From the NCBI GenBank assembly GCA_003116995.1, contig BDSL01000124.1, positions 124,001-188,000 of the forward strand: a stretch of DNA of 64,000 bases, written 5' to 3'. The notes beneath the pieces were generated by a model. It was given only the letters and a program-made list of their open reading frames with translations, was not told the origin of the DNA and did no database searches. This document shows positions 24,439 to 35,000 of the stretch, one piece after another. The position numbers and the translations under genes were made by a program. Every line of letters starts with the position of its first letter. The first letter of the stretch is position 1. The stretch comes from Yamagishiella unicocca. Taxonomy: Eukaryota > Chlorophyta > Chlorophyceae > Chlamydomonadales > Volvocaceae.

Positions 24439-24699
24439 CTGGGCTGCCCGCCAGCCACCTTTTGGATCCATTCTCCCCACCTGCCCGGTCCATGGCTGGG
24501 TCGTGCAGCTGGCCCCAGACGCGGCAGCCCTTCACGAGCCACAACAGTTTGCCGTGGACTGGCTGGAGGCGGGGCGGCCGGCCGGTCCAGGTAGCTGGCT
24601 GGCCTCGCAGTTTTTTTCCGGTGGTGGGCCTGGGGGTGCCTGCCTGGGTTGTTGGTTTTGATTGCGGCTCCGTCCTGCGTGACGCAGCGGGGTTTCCTG

Positions 24700-25640
24700 T
24701 TCCTTCCATGTGTTTTGGGGGGCATCTGCTGGCTGCTAGTGCTGGCTTGTCGGGTGGTGTGATCTCGGCATGGGGCCCTACGCTTGTCCTGGGTTTGTCC
24801 CAGCGGCTCTGTGTCTTCCGAGGCTTTCCCTGCCCTTCGGGGCGTCTGCTGGGTTCAGCCCCGGTTCTCAAATGGTGAGGTCATGGATATGGACCCCTCT
24901 TCTTGTCCTGGGTTCGCCCGGGTTTGAGGATGTTGAAGCATCTTCTTATTTATTAAGTGAACCATACGAAGTGGACAAGAAGTCAATCGTCCATGCTAGC
25001 GTCCGTCACCTACAATCAACCTGTACGACGGGCCAGGGGATCCTGTTATAAAAGCGAGATCCGGTCATACAGCAGCGCCCCACTGAACACTGCGAGTCGA
25101 GCGATTGCCCAGAGATGAGGCCAACGCGGTATGTCCGCCTCCTGATTTCGGGTCTGACGCAAGGTTTAAGGGAACCTGCACTGTCTTGCACGGCAGGTGG
25201 GCTTGGTCGCGAGTGGGGTACTGCCTGATGCTGCGCACGGCTCGAGGCTTGCGGCTCTACGCCGCTGTCGCCCCCATAGGAAGAGGCACAAAATCGACTC
25301 GGAATTGGCAAATGACTCAGAAAGCTTCTACCCTCTGCAACAGGCCTGTTCTGCAAAGTAGCTTTTGGGGAACCCAGGACACGAAGAGAGGCGCATGTCC
25401 GTGGCCTCCCGATACGAGAGCTGGAGCCGAACCCAGCAGACGTCCCGAAGGGAACAGGAAAGCCTTCTCTTTTGTTGGGGCCCCACCTTGTTGGGAGAGG
25501 CGAAGTGTCATGTTTTCCCTGTGCCTTGTGGGGACGTCTGCTGGCTGCTAGCGCTGGCTTGTCGTACGAAGAGGGTTCGGTATGGGCCCCGCCTCGTGTC
25601 CTGGGCTCGCCCGGGCATGCCTTGCTTCTTGGGAGGATTC
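24700..25640. repeat. Cluster of dispersed repeat C copies in opposite orientations
   Basis: The segment at about 24820-24900 (ctttccctgcccttcgggg, cgtctgctgggttc, ggtgaggtcatgga) recurs as its reverse complement at about 25374-25470 and again on + at about 57125-57205. A second shared segment (ctgctggctgctag, gctggcttgtcg) occurs at about 24720-24760 and 25530-25565. The mix of direct and inverted copies resembles a degenerate foldback or nested insertion. Confidence 0.6.
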
Positions 25641-26464
25641 GAGGGGGTCGTTCAGTATCGTGTTGAGGCTGGCGGGGGATTTTTTGTCAGAAGGGGGGCG
25701 CAAGCAGGCTGGCGGCAAGAGGGTGGCGACACGCAACAGCGTCGCGCCGGGTCGCAACGGTCAGCGGGAGAACACGCGCGGCAGTACGGTCGCCAATGGA
25801 CAGCTAATCGCAGACAGCCGTTTGCGGAATCATCCCATAACGGTGTATATAATTGCAAGCTTATGCTTAGCAGTCAAGGGACAGCCAGAGTTGCACGGAA
25901 AGAATGAATTCAGCCGCATTTATGCCCGCTTCCTTGAGCAGGGCAGCGCATTAAAGGCCGTGTTACGTGGCGTTGTGCAGGGAAGTCGGGCATCACAGGC
26001 TGCATGCAAGGTCTATTACGTAGTGTATAGCAAAAGTGTGTCGAAACGTGTCGCACCGCGCATGTCGTAATTTGGTAAGAATGAAGGGCCATCAGCCTTC
26101 GTCTTCATAATAATGCAAGTACTAAAAGAAGACGGTTATGCACGGGCGAAAACAGCGTTCTAACTAGTACCGACTGATTCCACAAGTTAATAAGTTTACT
26201 TCCAACATGGGTCAGCAGAAAACATTGTCTTATACCTGATCTCTTGGGACTAAGACGGTGTCAAGCACGGCCGCCGGTGGCCATAGCCGTCGGCGACCTT
26301 TGGGCGCCAGTGTACGCGACGAGGACTGGGCTCGTGCGTTTTGGTAGCCATAGCGTCAGTAGCCATGCACTGTATGTAAGCAGCTGTTTCGTAGCAGCCT
26401 TTGATACGGACGTCGCAAAGTAGCACATGCCAGAGCGCATAGCGTAACAGGACAGCAGCTGGCG

Positions 26465-28410
26465 ATGGCGATGGTGGCCGTCGCATCGAAGGTCCAGGAG
26501 GTAAGTCATTCGTATGAAGGCGTAGTCCTAGGTCTTCCATGTCTTGGCCCATCGCCGTCCAGTTGGCAGGACGGAAACCCTGTCAGCGCAATAAAACACT
26601 TGCCTCTTGACATAGGAGATCATTTAATGCGATTAAAATTGACTATTGCGTGCACGGTTCGCGATGATGGTCAAGCGCGCGCATATTGCTCGCAGCTAAA
26701 CCGCACCTTTCACAGCCGTTACCGGGCCGAAGCAAAGCTAAACTGTAGCTAGGATCATTGCCGTCGTGGTCAATGTTGGCCGGATGAGCTGCGGTGCGAG
26801 CAGCGCCTACGAGAACTCTCGCCATACAGCACCGCCGTGTCGTCCGCATGCCCGCCTTTCCGACACCACCATCCCCTAGAGCCCTCAGTATCATCATGGC
26901 GTGTAATGGGACCAATGGGTTTTGACTGCATCGCATCCATTGTTGTGGCGGGTCGACGGTGCTCTACTGAGGCGGCTTTTACAACCCCCTCCCTCCTCTG
27001 CACATGCCCCCAACCGGAAACTCGGCTGCGCTCTAACTCCTTCTTGTCGACGTACGGCAGCAGGCGCCTCCCGTGCATCGATATCGGTTCCCCATCGTGC
27101 TGACTGTGCAACTGCCTCGTGGATACCTGCGTTAAAGCTTCACTCCGTACCCTGGCACTCTATCCCGACCCCCCCCCCCCCGAACTGCCCGGCCGTTGCT
27201 ACCATCCCATTCGTCAATCACCCTGTGAATCTCCATCCCCATTTCCCGCACGTGCTGCCCGCAGCAGCCTCCGTCCGATCACAGCCGCCACACAGCAACA
27301 CAGCCACGCAACGACGCCACATCATACAGCGTCGCCACCCAAGATTCGCTGCTCCCGGGCCACGTGGCGAGCACCATCCGGTCATTCAAGACACAAGCCA
27401 GCGCGCAGCAGCCCGCCCTGCCCGACAACCGATCCGTCAGCCTCGAAGACAGCTGCGGCAGTACCAGCAGCAGCACCAGCAACAGCAGCAGAGGCAGCGG
27501 CGGCAGCAGAGGCAGCAGCAGCGGTGGTAATTCTCTGCTGGCGGACGCCGACGTCGCTTCCGCGGTAGCACTGGAGCTGGAAACGGAGCTGGAGGTCGTA
27601 CGACGGGAGCGGGACGACGCGCTCCAGCTGGTCCAGGAGCTAGCGGCGCAAGCTGCAGGTACCGTACCATACCCGCCGGGCGTGACGTGACGTGACGTGC
27701 ATCGATGTGGCTCCCCACTTCGGAATCCACAGCAGCCTCTCCCCGCTCCGGAACCAACCGTAACTCCGGAACCACCGCTGCTACGGAACCACCACTGCTC
27801 CGAGACCACCGTGAACCCGCCGCAACTCCGGAACCACCACTGCTACGGAACCACCACTGCTACGGAACCACCACTGCTACGGAACCACCGCTGCTCCGGA
27901 ACCACCGCTGCTCCGGAACCCACCGCAACTCCGCAGCCCACAGCAGCCCCTCCCCCCTCCAAAACCCTCAGCCTCTTACCGCTCCGGAACCCACCGCAGC
28001 CCGTCCCCGCTCCGGAACCCACCGCACGCGCAGGTCTAGTCGTCATGCTGGACGACCGCGGCTCGGAGCTCTCGCACGTCTGCCTGCAGCGCGACCTGCT
28101 GCGGAGGCAGCTGGACGCCAGCAGGGCCGCCATGCTGCGTTGCGCCGCGCTGCTGGCCAGCGGCCGCCTGACGGAGTGCGTTCGGCTGGCGGTGGCGGTG
28201 GCGGGTGTCCGACGGGGCTGCGAGGAGGGCTCCGCGATGGCGGCGGAACTGCAGCTGCTGTCGACGGCTGCGATGGCGCAGCAGCTGGCGCAGCAGCTGG
28301 GGCAGGGGCCGGCGGCTCAATGGTCGCGGCAGGCGGGTTGCGGCGAGGAGATGGGAATGCCGATTGAAGGGGAGGTGGGGGATAGAGAGGGCGCAGTGGG
28401 TGGCCAGTGA
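26465..28410 (+). CDS. Tentative small gene with a coiled-coil-like segment, unrecognised
   Basis: Best model: exon 26465-26500 (MAMVAVASKVQE, followed by a perfect gtaagt donor), exon 27265-27658, exon 28034-28410. Phases match and the total is 268 residues. The secure part is the join of the last two exons, phase 1 on both sides. It encodes a Ser/Gly-rich stretch, then an acidic/basic helical segment (ALELETELEVVRRERDDALQ) continuing after the intron as LSHVCLQRDLLRRQLDASRA. I recognise no family. There is no in-frame ATG in the middle exon, so an upstream first exon is required; the one proposed is inference, and further small exons are possible. Confidence 0.45.
27760..27930. repeat. Imprecise about 18-bp tandem repeat in the intron of the small gene
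   Basis: Repeated variants of ctacggaaccaccactg and ctccggaaccaccgctg fill most of the intron 27659-28033. Confidence 0.8.
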
Positions 28411-28606
28411 TGCGACGTGACGCGCGCACGGCGGCAGCGGCGCTCGTGGCCTGGGGGGATGTGCCACCATAATTAGATGGCGCTGGACGCAAATTGGAGC
28501 CCGAACGCAAACACTTTGTCTGATCAACACTGGCGGAATGGGAGGTCTCCTTGGAGGCAGGGGCGGTTGGCCAGGAGGCCTTGGGCGCCGGCTGGGAAAT
28601 GGGCAG

Positions 28607-28922
28607 CGGGAGGACGGGGCCGGCGGGAGGACGGGGCCGGCGGGAGGACGGGGCCGGCGGGAGGGCGGAGGACGGGGCCGGCGGGAGGACGGGGCCGGCG
28701 GGAGGACGGGGCCGGCGGGAGGACGGGGCCGGCGGGAGGACGGGGCCGGCGGGAGGACGGGGCCGGCGGGAGGACGGGGCCGGCGGGAGGACGGGGCCGG
28801 CGGGAGGACGGGACCGGCGGGAGGACGGGGCCAGCGGGAGGACGGGGCCGGCGGGAGGACGGGGCCGGCGGGAGGACGGGGCCGGCGGGAGGACGGGGCC
28901 GGCGGGAGGACGGGGCCGGCGG
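28607..28922. repeat. 17-bp minisatellite gggaggacggggccggc (about 18 copies)
   Basis: Nearly perfect array, one copy with a 7-bp insertion. Because 17 is not a multiple of three, each frame cycles through all phases and reads as a 17-residue periodic peptide; several frames stay open on both strands by chance. Confidence 0.95.
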
Positions 28923-31766
28923 GGTCCTCATTGGGGCCCGGAGGCTGCCGCAGTGGCTTTCTGATGCGCGCACCGTGGGTGAGAACTGCCGGTGTGGCAG
29001 TGCGTGCAGCGCGCCAGTTTGCGTCGGCGACGAGCGGCTGCGTCAGATTTCCCGACTTCCCAAGCGTGCACGAATACGTACGGCACATTGGTGTCAGGTT
29101 CTAAGAACAGTCGGACACCTAGGCCGACATTCATCGAGGCGCCCGCCATCTCAGCGGTGTGCTGCCCGGGGGGAAGTTATGTCGTCTCTAAGATGTTCAG
29201 TTCGATATGACCTGGGGTACGTTGCTTGTGTCCACCTCCCATACCGGAGCTGAGGATCCGAGGTGTAGCTTAGCTTACGCAGAGACGCTCTCATTGCGCG
29301 CGGCGCTGGCACTTAGGGGGTGGGTGAACTGCTTCATTGTTGCGTCATTAACGGGGTGCGCCCGCGCGCGTTTCCGTCCGTCGAATTTGAAGACGATCGG
29401 ACGCCGGCTTCCACTAAGCTGGTCATGCTGCTGACTTCCTGGGTGCCCGTTGCTGCGTGTGGGCAGATGTGGCTTGTTTACCAGCGCAGTGGGAACCAGG
29501 GCGGGGAGCCGTGTTCCTGGGCTGGACGTTGGGGCATTGCGACCGTGGCGGCACGGCTACGTCGCTTGGTCGAGTCGTTTCTTGCCCCAGCTCCATACCT
29601 GGCGGCATAGCGGGGGTTCGTAACGCGGTATGGCACTGCCCAACGACGAGGCGCTTTGGGCAGCTTGGCCAGCTGGGCAACCCAGCACGCCGCAGGAGGT
29701 GTACGTATGGACGAGAACGCCGTCCTTTGGTGCGGATACTTTTGAGGGTGTTGTTGCGCAAGGCATTTGTTCTGGACGGAGTGGGTGGGTGTGGGGGCTG
29801 TATCGTGGGGCCCCGCCCCCGCCCGCCAGCTCCTTTTCTCCTCCCGCTCCGTACCCGTTGAGAGATCTTGCTGGCCAGCTTCAGTGGTAGGTAAGGGAGG
29901 TGGGTTGGGGTCAGAGACTGGGGAGGACATTGTAGGTGCTAATGGCCTTGGGTTTCTTGTTGGCAATCAGGCGCCGTTTGAAAGTGGCCGGTGTTGGTGC
30001 CCAGCAGCCCTCGTCTTGAGGGCCTCTTTCTATGACTCCTGAGACGCCTGCCGTGATAATACTGGTGTCGGCAGGTGATCTACAATTTGGAGCCGCCCGG
30101 CCTGGATGTACGGGCGAGGGTGCCGCTGTGGATGGCACGTGCACTCATTCGTCATCACTTCCCTCCTCCCCATCATATTACGATGGTACCTCGAAACGAA
30201 CCGGGGAGGGCGCTGCGTGGGTGTAGTACCTGTGTGCCGAAGCTGATGAGCATTGTTATGTACACCCATGCTATTTAGGAAGGACAGCGATCCATACTCT
30301 TTTTCTTGCTCACTTTGTGCCGCGGCTTGTTCCGGCATATCGGCGTGATCCTATGCGGGTATCGGCGTCGCGTAAATTTGTTAACTACGGTGGAGGCGGT
30401 AACGTACGGCTTTGGACGGGTAGGTGTGCTGGTGCGTGTCTACACACGAGAGGTTTGGGGGCGGTGGTCGTAGCCATTGTACTTACCCGATGCCCGTCGA
30501 AGGGAGCACTTTGAAGGGTGGCGTCTGGTTGGTTCAGATGGGGGATGGAGTAACCCAAGCAAGGTCGAGAGGTGTCTGGTGCTCGATTTTGCAACTGCCA
30601 GAACTCCTTGTACACAATGCAATGTTGTGACGCCGACCTCGGGGTTGCAAATGCATCCCGCGGGGGTGCGAGCAATCGAACAAATGTGGATTCGCGCTGC
30701 ATGACCTGTATAGCCAGTGGCCAGTGGGCATGTGGTCTCAGGCAATGACGGGCACGCGGCAATAATGTTTTCGACGTTCGCTAGCTGCTTTCTTATAATC
30801 TATATTTTTAACGCTCGTTGGGCCGAGGGGTAAAGGTCTTTGGGAGTTTGGATCTAACTGCCCCTTGTGGGCGTTGCATTTCCGTTCGACCAATCGTGGT
30901 TTAGTGGGGGTGATTGACTGGAATTCGGTTGACTAGCGTAGGGCAGGCTGTTGGCTGCTGCTTCGGGGTCTGTGACGCCTTCGAGAGGCCGTGGCGTCGC
31001 TATTCCTTCGTACAAGCCGAACCGTAGGTTGACGCTGCGATCGCTGATGCACCGGCGAACGTTTCACTGGACCCTCTCATTCCGAAGATGGATGGGTATC
31101 CGGAGTTGATGATGTGGGATTAATTTAATCAGATATGCCTGTCAGATCTGCCCAACCCTTGAAGTCGTTCTGCATTGATTGGAGAAAACGCTGGACCATG
31201 GATCCTGGCTCCGAAAGGCAGGATGAGAATAGCTCCCATTTACTTGCCAACACGCCATGCGCAGGCGCCGTGCCCGATCCGTCACGCCCTTATCAAGCCT
31301 CGGACTTTCTTCGTCCTATTAACGGAGTGTGACTGCTGTAGCTTCGGCGCATCGGCAGTGTAAGAATCCCTCGTGGCCTCTGTTCTGTCCCGACCTGCCC
31401 GGAGCCTGGAATCACGAGAGCGAGGTGCAGCTTCGCATACTGCTTGCAAACGCATTGGCGTGAGAGCATGCAGGTCGGGCCTTGGCGACACGCACCGTCG
31501 CCGCAAGGAGCCTAACACGAGCCCACAAGCACACCTCTCGCGTCCGGCTACTCCCCAAACGACATCACCCCCAAACCCGACATTGACGCAGCACTGCCCA
31601 AACCAGGGCAGGTATGCACCCTGCCGTGTGCAACTTGCACAACAAAACACTAAGCAGCCCATAGCCCGTGTCTTAGCAGCGCATACATAACGTGTGTCCA
31701 CATACCACACCATACTGCCGCCACGCATATGACTATCGACAGAGAAACACCACGACATTCTTTCCC

Positions 31767-31846
31767 CGTCTTTCTCAGTGTCAAGCGATGTGCCCGATGG
31801 TTCTAGCTCTTGGTCTGGAACCCACTGTAACCGTTTCAACAACGAC
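31767..31846 (+). repeat. Dispersed repeat B, copy 3
   Basis: Pyrimidine run ending in tttctcag, then tgtcaagcgatgtgcccgat, then ggtctggaacccactgtaac. It lies about 210 bp downstream of the SMC2 stop codon, antisense to SMC2. Confidence 0.8.
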
Positions 31847-32058
31847 ATTACGACAGTTCACTCGCGCGCGTACCGACGCAGGCACCACCGACTGCGGGAT
31901 GCAGAGCGCGTTCCCCAGCCAGGTACGTGCCTCGCCTGATTAGCTCGACGCATCCTTGATTAGCTCGAGCTTCTGGCACCTCGAGTCCAGCAGCTACAGC
32001 ACAGGGCGTCGAGGTGCATTGCGAGCCCAATTGGCACCCACCTGCCCGATAAGCCTTA

Positions 32059-35000
32059 CTAGTTGTTGTCACGCAGCGGTCGCCCCCTTGCCGGACCCCC
32101 GCCCGCCTTACCCGCCCCCCCGGCGTTCTCCCGCCCGCCCGCCCTCCCGCCGCCTGCCGCCGTCGCGCGGCCCGTGTCGGTGACTGTGCGCGCGACAGTG
32201 GAGACGCCCTCCACAAACTTGGTGCGGAACAGGACGTTGGCGTTCGAAAACATGCCCTCCTTCAGCGACACCACGATGAACTGACTCTCCGGGAAGTTCT
32301 CGCGGATCATGCGCCCGATGTTCTGGGTGTGGTTGAGGTCCAGTGCTGCATCCACCTCGTCGAGGATGTAGATGGGCGCGGGCTTGAACCTGGCGGGGGG
32401 CGAGGGTAGCGGTAGGCGTTTTGGGTAGGCGTTTTGTAACTTCTGCTCACTGGTTGCAGGAGACGCAGTCGTTCTTGGTGTACTGCGCCCGTGCCATCGG
32501 TCAACCCCGCTGCCATGGCGCTAGCACACTCCAGGTGGTACGACCCACCTGCACAGCGCCAGGATGAGGGAGAGCGCCAGCAGCGAGCGCTGCCCGCCTG
32601 ACAGCTCAGTGAGGGACTCCTTCCACACGCTCCCGAACGCGACGCGGACCTCCAGACCTGGCGAGGCGGCGAGTCAGGGTGTGCGGGTGGGCGCAGGAGC
32701 AGAAGCTGCACACAGGTCCACAGCCCAACCCACACCGCCGTGTAAATGGCTGCCTTCGCACCTTGTTGACACCAACCGCAGACTTTCGATGCACGTGGGC
32801 GAATAAATGCAATACTGGGTGAGATGTCGATGACGGCATTAAAAGAAGACTGCTTACTTATTGGTTTTGCGTTTTGTACGCGGATGCGATTGTCCTTTCT
32901 TACACGTGTACGCGTGTTTAGGTTCGCCGCTCGCATCGTATGTGTTACCTACCGTCCAAATATGTGCCGCCCTGCGGCGGCTCCAGCTTCGCCGAGGTGC
33001 CCGGCAGCAGCGTGGAGAAGATCTGTCCAAACCACTCGTTCACTTTGGTCCACACCTCCTCCAGCGCTGCTCGGCTCTGGTCGTCCAACTCAGCCATCAC
33101 CTAAACAACGTGGCGCGGGTGATATTGTGGGGACGGGGAGCTAACGCTCTTGGCGACCAGCCCGCGAACCGAGGTCTTCCCACCGGGGTCGTTCAATTGC
33201 CTGCTACCGGCTCCCACCTCTTGAAGCTTGAGCTTGTCCGCCTCCACCACCTTGCGCTTCTCGCCGAGGGAGCGGTATTCGGCTTCAGCCTTCTCCAGAC
33301 CGGACAGGACCTGTCGGGACGGTGTAGCGGTTAGCAGGAGGAAGCTAAACTGTGCGCACGTTCCTGCTCCGCCCTGCCCTGCAAGTACCCGGGCGCCTGC
33401 TGTTTCCTGGCCAGAGGCTTCCAGGCACGGCTGCTCCACACCCCCAGCTAGATCTTCCGGGTACCCCACGACTCGCTCACCGACGCCTTGACCTTGCCCT
33501 TGAGCGCCGCGCACCGCTCCGCGATGGCCTCGTATTCCTTCCTCATCGCTGTGATGTCCACCCGGTCGAAGCTGTAGTCGCCCGTCCCGAAGTGGCGCTT
33601 CTCAGCGGCCATCCACACGTGCTCAGTTTCTATGCGCTCGAGCCAGTCCCTGGACTTGACGATTTGCTCGCGCTTGTTCTTGATCCTGCGCGGGGGTCGG
33701 TGCGTCGTGGTGGTGGTGAGAATAATGGCGAAAAACCACGTCGTGACGACATAGAAACGGAGGAGGGCCCTGCTCCCGTTGCCGTTTAGGTGCGGGAGCG
33801 GTGGCGAAGGACCCTAGATGATGAAGAGTATCGGCATTGGCGTGGCGACCGGCAGTTGCCATATGTGCAATAATGTGAAGATGCGTGCGTGCCTGCAGGC
33901 GACGCAAGGCGCAGATGGTTGCTGCCAACGTGCACGGTACCCGCCCCCCTGGCCGCCAGTACCATGATCGGAAATGACACGACTGGAATGACTTAACCGG
34001 AAATGGCATGATCGCCCACTCACTTGGCGTCCATTTTCCGAATGTCCGCCTCGCACTCAGCCGCTTTCCTGGCCATGCTCTCGCGGCTGGTCTCGAGGGA
34101 TCTGATCTCGCCGTCACATTCGGAGAGACGCTCCTGCACGTGGCCAGCTGCCTTCAGTACGATGTCGCACTTACATGCCGGGCAAGGGCTGGGGGTTCTC
34201 TCCTAGGCAGTTACCCGCTTGCGCTCTTTTGTAACTGTCTACCTCCCACAGTCGTAGCCCTGGACCATGAGCCGATCCGTACGGTCCGTAGCAGCTCTCT
34301 GCAGTTCAGCGACTCCTCCCTCTCCTACCTGCATGCCCTTGAGCCGACTGGCGGCTGCCGCCGCTTCATCCTTAGCGAGGGCTACCTCCTGCGATAGCTT
34401 GTCTACCTCCTCCCCGGCAGCTGTTCCGCAAAGCCCGCAATAGGGTCGGCGTGCCGTCAGCCGGGGGGAACGAAAGGCAGCTACCAGGTCAAGCTAAACC
34501 GCATTGCTGTTAATGCAAACAACCAAACATAGGCAGGCAAAAACGAAAGAAACGGTAACGCACACAAATGGTCGGAAGGGCGAGGCAAACGTAGGGACGA
34601 CGAGCGCAACGCCCCTGTTCAGCAGCTCCGCGCTCGACCCACCCGCGATGGACTGCTGTGCCGCCGCAACCTGCTTCTGGAGTGCCTCTCCTTCGCCGCC
34701 CGCCGCCTCGCGCTCTGCCTGTGCCCCCGCCAGGGCCACCTCCGCCGCACGCAGAGCCTTGCGGGCTGCCTCCGCCGCGGCCTTGGCCTTCTTGAGCTTG
34801 TCTTGAGCCGCCTTGATGCGCGAGCCGCGATCCTTGTCGAAGTCACGGATCTCGCGCTCGAGGGACTACGCGGATGGATGGCAGAGAGGAGGGTATATGT
34901 ACCAACCAGGGATTGCCGCCGCGTCTTCGACATACATCAGTAAAGAAGTAGGTACGCGTGCTCATGCAGGAAGGACGTGCTGGCTCCCCGATGCATGGGA

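Larger units (their letters stand above)
21921..26464. other. Repeat-rich divergent intergenic region
   Basis: No supported gene between the oxidase start and the small gene at 26465. It holds a 37-bp minisatellite (22927-23405), a short 12-bp repeat (23959-24010), a long 12-bp minisatellite (24069-24438) and a cluster of dispersed repeat C in both orientations (24700-25640). From about 25700 to 26460 the DNA becomes more A+T-rich without recognisable features. The long open frames here arise from the minisatellites. Confidence 0.6.
28411..32058. other. Convergent intergenic region before SMC2
   Basis: No supported gene. It contains the 17-bp minisatellite 28607-28922 and repeat B copy 3 at 31767-31846. 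From 29000 to 31700 I see only random short open frames on both strands, none with recognisable similarity, plausible splice continuity or algal-style coding bias. Confidence 0.6.

Noticed and set aside
23698..24871. Long open frames on both strands (up to 314 residues) made of repeated ASSP, MQAR or GEDA-type units
   Set aside because: They coincide exactly with the 12-bp minisatellite, which keeps several frames open simultaneously; no unique conserved sequence flanks it.
28036..29253. Open frames of 137-350 residues on both strands rich in GRREDGA or PAGPVLPPAPSS
   Set aside because: Produced by the 17-bp minisatellite; sense and antisense frames are equally open and share no family similarity.
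29000..31700. Several 60-190 residue open frames on both strands
   Set aside because: No similarity, no splice continuity and no coding-like composition; consistent with intergenic DNA.
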